Assembly: GCA_937991645.1 (NCBI GenBank)
Contig: CALKPL010000017.1
Coordinates: 36,753 to 100,752 of the forward strand
Direction: 5' to 3'
Length of the DNA stretch: 64,000 bases
Origin: UMGS1783 sp900555065
GTDB lineage: Bacteria; Bacillota; Clostridia; Oscillospirales; UMGS1783
Below the pieces are notes generated by a model, which saw only the letters and a program-made list of their open reading frames with translations, did no database searches and was not told the origin of the DNA. Shown piece by piece: positions 31,633 through 40,287 of the stretch (its first letter is position 1; every line of letters begins with the position of its first letter). The position numbers and the translations under genes are program-made.

Positions 31633-33282
31633 TTATTCTATGGATATGATGTAATAATAGACGGGCTGGCCGCCGTATACCACGTTGACTTCGGCTCCCT
31701 GGGGGAGCTTGCTTTTGACGATACTACTAATGTTTTCCGCTTCCTCTTCCTTTATTCCCTCGCCGTAGAAAACATTTACATAACTCTCTTCGCCCGCCAC
31801 GGATTCCTCCGTGATCGCGGCGATACAGGCCTCCAGGCTCTCGTCCACCTTGGCGACGCGGCCGTCGATCAACCCCAAAAACTGCCCCTGTTTAATCTGC
31901 TGGCCGTCGAACACCGAATCGCGCGCCGCATAGGTGACCGACAGGGTTTTGACCGCCTGGAACGAATCCGTCATGGCCTCGGTATTGCTGGCGGCGTCCG
32001 CATCGGGATCGTAAGCGAACAGGGCGGCGATGCCCTGCGGCACCGTCTTCGTTTGCAGCACGACGATGTCCTTGCCGTCGGCCATGCCTACGCACTGCTG
32101 CGCGGCCATAATTATGTTCTTGTTATTGGGCAGCACATACACCGTTTCGGCGGGAGTTTTGTCAATAGCGCGCAGGATATCTTCCGTGCTCGGATTCATG
32201 GTCTGGCCGCCTTCGATCACCTCGTCGACGCCGAGATCGCGAAATACCGCGTCAAAGCCTTCGCCCGCGGCGACGGCGACAAATCCAAACGGTTTTTCCG
32301 GCGGACGCGAGACGGCTGCGGATTGTTCCTGCGCCTTTGCCGCATTCTGCATATCCTCCGCAAGGGCAGTGTGCTGCTCCTTCATGTTCTCGATCTTAAT
32401 CTTGGACAGAGAACCGAGTTCCAGCGCGGCCTCCAGCGCCTTACCGGGGTTGTTCGTGTGGACGTGCGTCTTGATAAAGTCGCCTGCGTCCACGACGACG
32501 ATACTGTCGCCGATCGTGTCCAGAAACGCCTTAAACGAATCCGCCGAAAGGCTGATGCTCGATTTGTCGATGATAAATTCGGTGCAGTAGGCGAAGTTGA
32601 TTTCCTCCGTGTTAAAGCTTTCAAAGTCGGCCTTGGCCGCCGTTGCGTCCGCTGCGGCCGCCTCGATGATGCCGCCTCCGGTCAGCACGGACTGCATGCC
32701 TTCCAGCACGGTGATGTACCCTTTTCCGCCTGCGTCGACAACGCCGGCCTGCTTGAGGACGGGAAGCATATCGGGCGTGCGGCCCAGGGTTGTCTTCGCG
32801 ACTTTGAGCATGTCCGCGAACATTTCGGGCACGTCGCTGCCGCTTTGTGCCGAGCCCATCGCAGCCTGTGCGGACAGGCGGGCCACAGTGAGGATGGTGC
32901 CTTCCGTCGGTTTCATGACTGCTTTGTACGCCGCCTCCACGCCGCTGATAAACGCGTTTGCGAACGTAATCGCATCCGCAGTCCGGCAGCCCTTCAGGCC
33001 GACGGAAACGCCGCGGAAGAGCAGCGAGAGGATTACGCCGGAGTTGCCGCGCGCGCCTCGTATAAGCGCGTTTGCCGCAGCGGCGGATACGGCGCTTACG
33101 GAATCGTCCTGCGTCCCGGAAAGCTTGGACTTTGCCGCGCCCATGGTCAGGGACATATTGGTGCCCGTATCCCCGTCGGGAACAGGGAAGACGTTGAGAT
33201 CATTAATCGCCTGCTTGTTATTTTCAAGATTGTTGGCCGCGGATATAAGCATATCGCGCAGCATCTGTGCGGTAATTTCCAT
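31633..33282 (-). CDS. fakA: DhaL-domain kinase, FakA/YloV type
   Basis: ATP-binding subunit of fatty acid kinase, which phosphorylates fatty acids held by FakB proteins. It has 549 residues. The DhaL/DAK2 domain (1-200) carries the Mg-ATP motif FPVPDGDTGTNMSLT with NNKQAINDLN just before it. The middle domain (about 225-320) and the FakA C-terminal domain, ending VNVVYGGQPVYYYIISIE, are also present. It is paired with the Asp23 gene upstream (17-base gap), the standard yloU-yloV order. Confidence 0.92.
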   Translation of the reverse strand: MEITAQMLRDMLISAANNLENNKQAINDLNVFPVPDGDTGTNMSLTMGAAKSKLSGTQDDSVSAVSAAAANALIRGARGNSGVILSLLFRGVSVGLKGCRTADAITFANAFISGVEAAYKAVMKPTEGTILTVARLSAQAAMGSAQSGSDVPEMFADMLKVAKTTLGRTPDMLPVLKQAGVVDAGGKGYITVLEGMQSVLTGGGIIEAAAADATAAKADFESFNTEEINFAYCTEFIIDKSSISLSADSFKAFLDTIGDSIVVVDAGDFIKTHVHTNNPGKALEAALELGSLSKIKIENMKEQHTALAEDMQNAAKAQEQSAAVSRPPEKPFGFVAVAAGEGFDAVFRDLGVDEVIEGGQTMNPSTEDILRAIDKTPAETVYVLPNNKNIIMAAQQCVGMADGKDIVVLQTKTVPQGIAALFAYDPDADAASNTEAMTDSFQAVKTLSVTYAARDSVFDGQQIKQGQFLGLIDGRVAKVDESLEACIAAITEESVAGEESYVNVFYGEGIKEEEAENISSIVKSKLPQGAEVNVVYGGQPVYYYIISIE

Positions 33283-33299
33283 TCGCTCTTCTCCCTTCC

Positions 33300-33647
33300 C
33301 TACATTTTCAGCGAGTCTACAAAAATTTTCACTTCGTTGACTTTGATACCGGTGAACTCTTCAACGCTGTAGACCACTTTGCTTTTAATGCTGTCGGAGA
33401 TAGCGGGTATGTTGACCCCGTATGTCATGATAATGTGCAGGCCAATGTTGAGCGTGTTGTCGGAATACTGGATTTCAACGCCCTTCTCCATGTTTTCCCA
33501 TTTCAACAGGGAGGTGAAGCTGTCCGTCGCGTTTCTGGTGGCCATGCCGACAACGCCGAAACACGAAGTGGCAACGCTGCCAACAAGCTTGGCGATTACA
33601 ATATCCGTAAGATAAATATCGCCGTATTTTCCATCTATTTTTAGCAT
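33300..33647 (-). CDS. yloU: Asp23/Gls24 family protein (YloU)
   Basis: 115 residues, an Asp23-type protein linked to envelope stress and found next to fakA in most Firmicutes. Signatures are VIAKLVGSVATSCFGVVGMATRN, LNIGLHIIMTYGVNIPAISDSIKSKV and FTGIKVNEVKIFVDSLKM. GGAGG lies a few bases before ATG. rpmB, the frequent divergent neighbour, is not present here. Confidence 0.93.
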   Translation of the reverse strand: MLKIDGKYGDIYLTDIVIAKLVGSVATSCFGVVGMATRNATDSFTSLLKWENMEKGVEIQYSDNTLNIGLHIIMTYGVNIPAISDSIKSKVVYSVEEFTGIKVNEVKIFVDSLKM

Positions 33648-33678
33648 ATCAGCACTCCTCCATGGCTTGATTTACTCT

Positions 33679-33707
33679 ATTATATACCAAAAGGCCCTGA
33701 TTCACAA
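33679..33707 (-). promoter_or_regulatory. Promoter of the yloU-fakA operon
   Basis: Minus strand TTGTGA (33707-33702), 17 bases, TATAAT (33684-33679). Confidence 0.78.
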
Positions 33708-33719
33708 CCCGTAAAATAT

Positions 33720-34410
33720 ACAAACTTTTCCGTCAGAAGGCTTGAAATCAGCGCGTTATGGATAAATACTTCAATTTTTTGAAGCTTTTGTTTTTAAAAC
33801 AGGGGGCGTCATTTACGGTAAATTGTTGTGTAAATACAATTCTTCTGGTGTGATCAAAGTACAGAGTTTCATGGCGGAAGGGTTTGGATGAAGCGAGTAG
33901 TGTGTGTATGGCCGCGCTGCTGTGCTTTTTGCCGCGCTGTGCGTCGAACCGCACGGCGGCGATCGGCCGGCCGCGCCGGTAACGGAGTCGGAGACGGTAT
34001 CGGAATCTGCAAGAGGACCGTGTCGGAGCCGCGTCACCGTCCGCCGCCGCATGATCTTCCGGCGAAGGAGATCCGCGGGTAGATCAACGGCTGGCGTAGA
34101 TGTATTCCGAAAGCGCAGTTGAAATAGATGAATTTTCCGCGATGCTGGATTTCCTGATCGAAGAGGACGGAAGCGATTGGCCCGGCAGGCAGCGGGAGCG
34201 AATCCGGCGCGTAGAAATGCGGGATTGCGTCCGCAGTCATTAGCGCAGCAATATAAATCGCTGACCGGGCACTTTCTCTTTCGCGCAGCCATTTACCGGA
34301 GCAGGACTTGTACGGCGGCAGAATACCGATTGCCGGGATTTCGTCGGCGCAGGACCGAAGGCGCAACCGTCCGGTTGCGCGGAAACAAGCTCGTCGTCCA
34401 TAGATACAAA
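33720..34410. other. About 690 bases without an intact gene, possible decayed coding DNA
   Basis: Short protein-like pieces appear in different plus-strand frames: a hydrophobic, Cys-ending leader followed by a Ser/Thr/Glu run near 33906-34010, then MYSESAVEIDEFSAMLDFLI from 34100, and a basic piece near 34360. None is long or has a good ribosome site. This could be a lipoprotein gene broken by several frameshifts, or chance. A minus-strand frame at 34034-34366 is equally unsupported. Confidence 0.3.
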
Positions 34411-34438
34411 TGGGGGATTGCCGCCAGGCAATCCCCCA
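34411..34438 (-). terminator. Terminator-like hairpin after the EF-G paralogue
   Basis: TGGGGGATTGCC and GGCAATCCCCCA form a perfect 12-bp stem with a 4-base loop; on the minus strand it is followed by TTTGTATC. Confidence 0.75.
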
Positions 34439-34463
34439 TGGATTGTACTTGTTTTTGCGTCGC

Positions 34464-36527
34464 TTATTCCGCGTCGTCCGCTTCCGCCGCCGCTTCGTCC
34501 ATTACTTTCTGGGCGATATTGGCCGGAACTTCCTGATAGCGTTCAAACTCAAATTCGAAAGAACCGCGTCCGCGCGTCATGGAGCGCAGGTCGGTCGCAT
34601 AGGTGTGCATCTCCGCCATGGGAACTTCGCATACGACTTCCTGCATGCCGCCGCCGACCGAGTTCATGCCGAGCACGCGCCCGCGGCGCTTGTTGATGTC
34701 GCCGATGATATCGCCCATCATGCTTTCGGGAATATAGGTTTTCAGCGTGCCGATCGGTTCGAGCAGCACGGGCTGCGCCTGCGGCAGGCCGTTCTTGTAG
34801 GCGAGGGAAGCCGCGACTTTAAAGGACATCTCCGAACTGTCAACCGGGTGGTAGGAGCCGTCGACCAGCGTCGCTTTCAGGTTCACGACAGGGTATCCGG
34901 CGAGCACGCCCTTCTGGATCGAGTCGCGCAGGCCCTTTTCCACAGCGGGGAAGAAGTTTTTGGGAACAGAGCCGCCGAATACGCTCTCTTCAAATACGAG
35001 GTCGCTCTCCGTGCCTGGCTCAAATTCAATCCACACATGCCCGTACTGACCGTGGCCGCCGGACTGTTTCTTGTGCTTGCCTTCCACTCTGACTTTTTTC
35101 TTGATCGTTTCGCGGTAGGGCACTTTCGGCGTTTTCAGATCGACGGAGACGCCGAACTTGTTTTTGAGCTTGGATACGATGACGTCCAGGTGTGAGTCGC
35201 CCATGCCGGAGACGATCTGCTGGTGCGTTTCCGGGTTGACGGAATAGCTGAAGGTAAGGTCCTCCTCCATCAGCCGCTGCAGGCCGCCGGAAATCTTTTC
35301 CTCATCGCCTTTTGCCTTGGGTACGACGGCCATGGAAAGGCAGGGCTTTGGCAGCTCAATGCGCGGCAGCACGACCTGACGGGACGTTTCGCAAAGCGTG
35401 TCGCCGGTATTGGTATTTGTAAGTTTTGTCACAATGCCTATATCGCCCGCGGCGAGCTTTGCGGTCTCGATCTGCTTTTTGCCGAAGGGGATATAAATGC
35501 GGCTGAGCTTTTCGTTTTGGCCGGTTACGGTGTTGACAATGCTCTTGTCGCCGCCGAGTGTGCCGGAAACAATTTTAAAGAAGGACATCTTGCCGACGAA
35601 CGGGTCGGCCACTGTCTTGAATACGGTGGCGCAGAACGGGTCGGATTCGCTGGTGGATATTTCTATATCCTCGCCCTTCATATCCTTAGCGGGAACAGAT
35701 TTTATGTAGCCCGGATTGGGGAACGCGGCCGCAACCGCGTCGAGCAGCAGAGATACGCCGCCTTTGTCCATGGCGCTTGCGGCGAAGACGGGATACAGGC
35801 TGCCCGCGGCGAGTCCCGCCGCAAGTCCGCTCTGGCGCTCCTGTTCGGTAAATGCTTCGCCTGAGAAGTATTTGTCCATAAGCGCTTCATCGGTTTCGGC
35901 AATATTCTCAAACAGTTTGTCCCTGAGTTCATCCAGCGTATCCGCGATTTCCGCGGGCGCATCCATCGTCTTTCCGTCCAGGTCGACGGCCGTCTCAGAG
36001 AGGAAACTGTAATACCCGGCCAGTTTCCCGCCGGTGACAATCGGCACCGTCAGCGGGCAGACGGCCACGCCAAACGTATCGGTCAGGCCGGAAAGGGCCT
36101 TGAAATAGTCCGCGTTCTCTTCGTCAAGTCTGCTTATAACAAACGCTTTCGGTTTGTCCTTGGCGTATGCGAACACCTTTTCCGTGCCGACTTCCACGCC
36201 GCTGCGGCCGCTGAGTACGATCAGCGCGGTTTCGGCTGCGGAGAGTCCCTGCAGCGTTTCGCCTACAAAGTCGAAAAATCCGGGCGTGTCCAGAAGATTT
36301 ATTTTACAGCCCTTCCATTCAACCGGCGCAATGGCGGTGGAAAGGGAAATGCCGCGCTTGACCTCTTCCGCGTCGAAGTCCGAAACGGTCGTGCCGGAAG
36401 CAATATTTCCCGGACGGTCAATCGCTTTGGAGGCAAACAGGATGGCCTCGGTTAGGCTGGTTTTGCCGTCAGAGCCATGTCCGGCGATACATACGTTGCG
36501 CAGCATGTTTTGCGGATAGTCTTTCAT
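34464..36527 (-). CDS. Elongation factor G-like GTPase (FusA paralogue)
   Basis: 687 residues with the five-domain EF-G layout: G1 GHGSDGKTSLTEA near residue 15, switch region EEVKRGISLSTAI, G3 DTPGFFDFVGE (near 75), and domains II-V (KVRVEGKHKKQSGGHGQYGHVWIEFEP, GYPVVNLKATLVDG, RGRVLGMNSVGGGMQEV). The G4 motif is degenerate: SRLDEEN where true EF-G has NKMD. This marks the Firmicutes EF-G-like paralogue group, whose role is not clear. ATG 36527 with AAGGAG 9 bases ahead is the start. Confidence 0.9.
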   Translation of the reverse strand: MKDYPQNMLRNVCIAGHGSDGKTSLTEAILFASKAIDRPGNIASGTTVSDFDAEEVKRGISLSTAIAPVEWKGCKINLLDTPGFFDFVGETLQGLSAAETALIVLSGRSGVEVGTEKVFAYAKDKPKAFVISRLDEENADYFKALSGLTDTFGVAVCPLTVPIVTGGKLAGYYSFLSETAVDLDGKTMDAPAEIADTLDELRDKLFENIAETDEALMDKYFSGEAFTEQERQSGLAAGLAAGSLYPVFAASAMDKGGVSLLLDAVAAAFPNPGYIKSVPAKDMKGEDIEISTSESDPFCATVFKTVADPFVGKMSFFKIVSGTLGGDKSIVNTVTGQNEKLSRIYIPFGKKQIETAKLAAGDIGIVTKLTNTNTGDTLCETSRQVVLPRIELPKPCLSMAVVPKAKGDEEKISGGLQRLMEEDLTFSYSVNPETHQQIVSGMGDSHLDVIVSKLKNKFGVSVDLKTPKVPYRETIKKKVRVEGKHKKQSGGHGQYGHVWIEFEPGTESDLVFEESVFGGSVPKNFFPAVEKGLRDSIQKGVLAGYPVVNLKATLVDGSYHPVDSSEMSFKVAASLAYKNGLPQAQPVLLEPIGTLKTYIPESMMGDIIGDINKRRGRVLGMNSVGGGMQEVVCEVPMAEMHTYATDLRSMTRGRGSFEFEFERYQEVPANIAQKVMDEAAAEADDAE

Positions 36528-36622
36528 GTGTTTATTCTCCTTCCTCTTATAAGCGAGAGCCGTCCGGCGTTGCGGCCGGAGTTTGCGCGCGCTGTCAGAC
36601 GCTGCGCCGCTCACAGAATATT

Positions 36623-36651
36623 ATTATATAGGAGAATCATGTTTTTTTCAA
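36623..36651 (-). promoter_or_regulatory. Promoter of the EF-G paralogue
   Basis: Minus strand TTGAAA (36651-36646), 17 bases, TATAAT (36628-36623), about 95 bases before ATG. Confidence 0.8.
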
Positions 36652-36957
36652 TAAAAAGTTTGTTTTTGATATAATTTTAGTCGTTGTGCTAAATTCTTGA
36701 AGGTGAACCATTCAGCGCTATGAAAAAACAACAAAGGCGCGCCTGTCGAAGGCCTTAAAAATAGAAGGCATACCGCATTTTCGAGCTGAAAAGCGGTAAA
36801 AGAACAGAGTCCGGAAACAGCCGCCGGAGGCATGCAGCGCAGCACGCCGCCGACAGCCCTACCCAGCGCGGCCTGTCCGTCTGGCCGGCTGCGCCCGGTA
36901 TGCCAAAAGCGCAAAAACGATCCGTGCCGCGGCGGATACGCGCGGCCTGGCTTCCAG

Positions 36958-37082
36958 CGTTGCTCGGACCGCGTGCTGCCGGACCGCGCGTTGCTCGGAC
37001 CGCGTGTTGCCAGACCGCGTGCTGCTCGGACCGCGTGTTGCCAGACCGCGTGCTGCTCGGACCGTATATTGCTCGGGCCGCA
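36958..37082. repeat. Minisatellite of 15/16-base units
   Basis: About eight units alternating between GCTGCTCGGACCGCGT and GTTGCCAGACCGCGT types (31-base super-period), the outer units more diverged. It lies between two minus-strand genes and opens long but meaningless frames in several phases on both strands. The rest of 36652-36957 shows nothing. Confidence 0.85.
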
Positions 37083-37085
37083 GAC

Positions 37086-37116
37086 AAAAAAAGCCCCGCA
37101 TGTTGCCATGCGGGGC
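37086..37116 (-). terminator. Terminator of the URO-D family gene
   Basis: On the minus strand GCCCCGCATG, GCAA, CATGCGGGGC, then T7. Confidence 0.95.
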
Positions 37117-37121
37117 GTCGT

Positions 37122-38192
37122 TCAGTCAAACCTGCCGAGTTCTTTTACAAGGGCAATAATCGCCTTCATGTTTTCAAAAGGCACGTCGTTCGGGATGGAG
37201 TGGTCGGCCGCAAATATGTAGCCGCCGTTTTCCTTCAGGATTGGCAGCAATCGGCGGATTTCGGCCAGAATGGCCTCCTTGTCATGCCAGAGCATGGCGT
37301 CAAAGCCGCCGTGGAGCACAAGCCGGTCGCCGTATTCCTTTTTGACCTGGACCGGGTCCATGCCCGCTTTGACCTCCATCGGGTGCAGCGCGTCAAAACC
37401 GACGGTCATGATCTCCGGCAGCAGGGTATTGATGTTGCCGCACGAGTGCAGGCGCACATAAATTCCCTTTTTCTTGGCCCAGTCCACCGCCATCTGGTGC
37501 GTCGGCTTGATGATCTGCTTGTACATGTCCACAGAGAAGAAAGCGGTGCCTTTATAACCCATATCGTCGCGAATGTTGAGCATGTCGAAGGTGTAGCCGG
37601 CATCCCAGGCCATGTCCAGCAGCTGCAGGTCCACCTTCAGGATGTGCTCGAGCATATCCATGCACAGCTCGGGATCCGTCACCATATAGACAAGGAAGCG
37701 CTCCATGCCCATGACGGTGGAAGAGAGCGTGTTAAAGGTAAAGTTCACGTCGCCGAGCAGCCAGCGGCCCTCCTTGACCCATTCCTTATAGTTCTTCTGC
37801 AGGTAATCCCACTGGATGCGGTCGCGGTCCGGCGTAATGCGTTCCTTGGCGGCAAGCCATGTATCCCAGTCAATGATCGTGTGGTCGATAAAGTCCGGAG
37901 TGGAGTCCTGCATTTTGAAGTTGCGCACGGTCGTGCCCCACTCGTTTTTGATGGTGATGAACTCGTCGTCCTCTTCGACTACCGTGATCGGGTAACGCGG
38001 GGATTCGTCCGGTACTACGCGGCCGACGTTGTCCACGTCAAAGTATTCTTCATAGCTCACGTTTTCAGGCATGCCTTCCGCATGCCATTTGCGCAGCGCG
38101 CCCGGCCATGGAAAGTCCCACATGACGACGCGGTCCGCCTCCTTGTGCTGGAACGCTCGTGCAAAGCGCTCTTTGGATGTCATTTTATACAT
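37122..38192 (-). CDS. Uroporphyrinogen decarboxylase family protein
   Basis: 356 residues, (beta/alpha)8 URO-D/MtaA superfamily. It starts MTSKERFARAFQHKEADRV, typical of the clostridial members, and has the Zn-type motif RLHSCGN (near 248-254) plus LVLHGGFDA. In this branch the proteins are usually corrinoid-dependent methyltransferases or enzymes of unknown function rather than haem enzymes: the arginines of true HemE are not evident, and no haem gene is near. No corrinoid protein is nearby, so the substrate is open. It is monocistronic. Confidence 0.88.
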   Translation of the reverse strand: MYKMTSKERFARAFQHKEADRVVMWDFPWPGALRKWHAEGMPENVSYEEYFDVDNVGRVVPDESPRYPITVVEEDDEFITIKNEWGTTVRNFKMQDSTPDFIDHTIIDWDTWLAAKERITPDRDRIQWDYLQKNYKEWVKEGRWLLGDVNFTFNTLSSTVMGMERFLVYMVTDPELCMDMLEHILKVDLQLLDMAWDAGYTFDMLNIRDDMGYKGTAFFSVDMYKQIIKPTHQMAVDWAKKKGIYVRLHSCGNINTLLPEIMTVGFDALHPMEVKAGMDPVQVKKEYGDRLVLHGGFDAMLWHDKEAILAEIRRLLPILKENGGYIFAADHSIPNDVPFENMKAIIALVKELGRFD

Positions 38193-38225
38193 AGTTTCAC
38201 CTCATTGTCATTGTAAATTTTTTTT

Positions 38226-38254
38226 ATTATAGCACAAACATTTACAAATTAACA
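38226..38254 (-). promoter_or_regulatory. Promoter of the URO-D family gene
   Basis: Minus strand TGTTAA (38254-38249), 17 bases, TATAAT (38231-38226). The -35 is weak. Confidence 0.5.
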
Positions 38255-38289
38255 GTGTTTTGAGGTAAATTTATGCAAAATAAAACATA

Positions 38290-38317
38290 TTGTGTTTGGT
38301 CGGAAAAATGATATAAT
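38290..38317 (+). promoter_or_regulatory. Promoter of pgeF and probably the nuclease pair
   Basis: TTGTGT, 16 bases, TATAAT, 35 bases before the chosen ATG. It is divergent from the URO-D gene promoter. Confidence 0.7.
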
Positions 38318-38351
38318 AATAATATTATCTATGTATGGGGAAATGCGGACT

Positions 38352-39164
38352 ATGCCAAATGGTTTCATCCACCGCCGCGCGGGCGAAATGGAATATCTAA
38401 CCATCCCTCAGTTTGATGCAGCGGGCGTGAAGCACTGCTTCAGCACAAGGCTGGGCGGTGTTTCGGAAGGCGGCTGCCGGAGCCTGAACCTGGGCTTGAA
38501 TCGCGGTGAAAGCCGGGAGACGGTGCTGAAAAACTACGAGATACTGTGCGGCGCGCTGGGGCTGTCCACACAGAGCCTTGTCCTGAGCGCGCAGACGCAT
38601 ACGGACAATATCAGGCGCGTAGGGCGTGCGGACGTCGGCGCGGGCATATACCGGGAGGGGTTTTGCGACGTGGACGGCCTGTCTACTGACGAGCCGGGCG
38701 TCACTCTTGTCACGTTTTACGCCGACTGTACGCCGCTGTTCTTCTACGATCCGGTCAAACGGGTGTGCGCCCTGGCCCATTCGGGCTGGCGCGGTACGGT
38801 GCAGCGTATCGGCGCAAAGATGGCGGAGCACATGCAGGTGCAGTACGGATGCCGGCGCGAGGATATTCTCGCCGCGGTCGGTCCGGCCGCCGGTCCGTGC
38901 TGCTATGAGGTATCGGACGAAGTCGCGCTGCAGCTGATGCGGGCGGGCGGGAGTCTCGACTGCTTACGTTATAACGCCGGTACGGGCCGGCTGCATGCCG
39001 ATTTGTGGCGGACAAACGAGCGCATCCTGCTCGAAGCCGGGATTGCGCCGGAACATATCACAATCTGCGGCGAGTGTACGGTCTGCGATGATCGGCTGTA
39101 TTACTCGCACCGCAGGCAGGGCGCGGCGCGCGGGTCGCTCGCGGCCCTGATCGCGCTCGGCTGA
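38352..39164 (+). CDS. pgeF: Laccase-domain purine nucleosidase / peptidoglycan editing factor (YfiH/PgeF)
   Basis: 270 residues. The family was reported as multi-copper oxidase-like and later shown to act on purine nucleosides; in E. coli it prevents wrong amino acids in peptidoglycan. Metal-site residues are present: His in QTHTDN, Cys in YADCTPLF and His in AHSGWRGT. ATG 38352 is chosen since GGGGAA lies 9 bases upstream; ATG 38343 is only one base from that site. sbcD-like follows after 13 bases. Confidence 0.9.
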   Translation: MPNGFIHRRAGEMEYLTIPQFDAAGVKHCFSTRLGGVSEGGCRSLNLGLNRGESRETVLKNYEILCGALGLSTQSLVLSAQTHTDNIRRVGRADVGAGIYREGFCDVDGLSTDEPGVTLVTFYADCTPLFFYDPVKRVCALAHSGWRGTVQRIGAKMAEHMQVQYGCRREDILAAVGPAAGPCCYEVSDEVALQLMRAGGSLDCLRYNAGTGRLHADLWRTNERILLEAGIAPEHITICGECTVCDDRLYYSHRRQGAARGSLAALIALG

Positions 39165-39177
39165 GAAGGAGGAAGAA

Positions 39178-40287
39178 ATGAAAATACTGCATATGGCGGA
39201 CTGCCATCTGGACACGCCGTTTCGCAGTCTGCCGCCCAAGGCGGCCGCCCTGCGCAGGCAGGCGCTGCGGGACGGGTTTCGCCGCGCGCTGGAACGCGGG
39301 ACGCGCGAAGGCGTGGACGCCGTGCTGATCGCGGGCGATCTGTTTGACAACCGCTACAGCGCCCCGTCCACCGTCCAGATGCTGGCAGATTTTGCGGCGG
39401 CGCATCCGGAAATACATATATTCGTCAGCCCCGGCAACCACGACTACCTGTTCGGCGATTCGCCCTATGCGGGACTGCCGGTTCTCGAAAACCTGACTGT
39501 GTTCGACGCGGGCGAGATCCAGCGCGTGGATCTGCCGGGGCTTGGCGCGTCCGTCTACGGCTGTGGCTGCCGCACTGCGCACAGCGAGCGTTCGCCCCTT
39601 GCGGGGTTCCGTGTGGAGGACGGGGACAGGCTGAATCTGTTGTGCGTGCACGGCCTGGTCCAGGGCTACGGCGGGCATGACAGTTACAATCCCATTTCGC
39701 TTTTGGAAATTGCGCAGAGCGGGCTTGACTATATCGCCCTTGGCCATGTGCACAGCTATTCTGGCGTGCGTCGCGAGGGGCGCACGTATTTCGCCTATCC
39801 CGGCTGTCTTGTCGGCCGTGGTTTCGACGAGACGGGGGAAAAGGGCTGTCTGATGGGCCGGCTGGAAAAAGGCGCGCCGCCGACGCTGTTGTTCTGCCGG
39901 GACGAGAGCCCGACGTTTGAAGCCGTAGCGGCGGACGTGACGGGCGCGCAGTCGCTCACCGACGTGATCGACACGGCGCGGGAACAGACGCAGGCGTTGC
40001 CGGACGAGTCGCTGGTAAAGTTGACGCTGAAAGGCCGCGTGCGCCCCGACCTTGTTATAAATCAGGCGCTTGTCGCAGCGGGGCTAAGCAGGTTCCAGTT
40101 TGTAAAAGTGGCGGACGAGACCCGGCCCGAACTGGACGCGGAGCGTCTCGCGTCGGAGCAGACGCTGACGGGCCTGTTTGTAAGCGCCGTCCTGCATAGC
40201 GGCGCCGACCCGGCGGTTGTGGACGGCGCTCTGCGCGCCGGGCTTGCGGCGATAGGCGGAGAGGAGCTGAAGTTCGATGAGGATTGA
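39178..40287 (+). CDS. Metallophosphoesterase, SbcD/YhaO-like DNA repair exonuclease subunit
   Basis: 369 residues. The calcineurin-like metal motifs are in order: ADCHLDTPF (with Cys between Asp and His, a variant of DxH), GDLFDN, GNHDY, HG and GHVH. A C-terminal capping domain follows (about 250-369). It overlaps the AAA ATPase gene by 11 bases, the usual layout of Mre11/Rad50-like pairs. Probable role: processing DNA ends or hairpins. AAGGAGG is the ribosome site. Confidence 0.93.
   Translation: MKILHMADCHLDTPFRSLPPKAAALRRQALRDGFRRALERGTREGVDAVLIAGDLFDNRYSAPSTVQMLADFAAAHPEIHIFVSPGNHDYLFGDSPYAGLPVLENLTVFDAGEIQRVDLPGLGASVYGCGCRTAHSERSPLAGFRVEDGDRLNLLCVHGLVQGYGGHDSYNPISLLEIAQSGLDYIALGHVHSYSGVRREGRTYFAYPGCLVGRGFDETGEKGCLMGRLEKGAPPTLLFCRDESPTFEAVAADVTGAQSLTDVIDTAREQTQALPDESLVKLTLKGRVRPDLVINQALVAAGLSRFQFVKVADETRPELDAERLASEQTLTGLFVSAVLHSGADPAVVDGALRAGLAAIGGEELKFDED

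Noticed and set aside
36958..37082. Possible CRISPR array
   Set aside because: Units of 15-16 bases are directly adjacent with no spacers, and no cas genes are present.
36648..38216. Long frames in several phases over the minisatellite
   Set aside because: Caused by the repeat unit lacking stop codons; the protein text is only a repeated short peptide.
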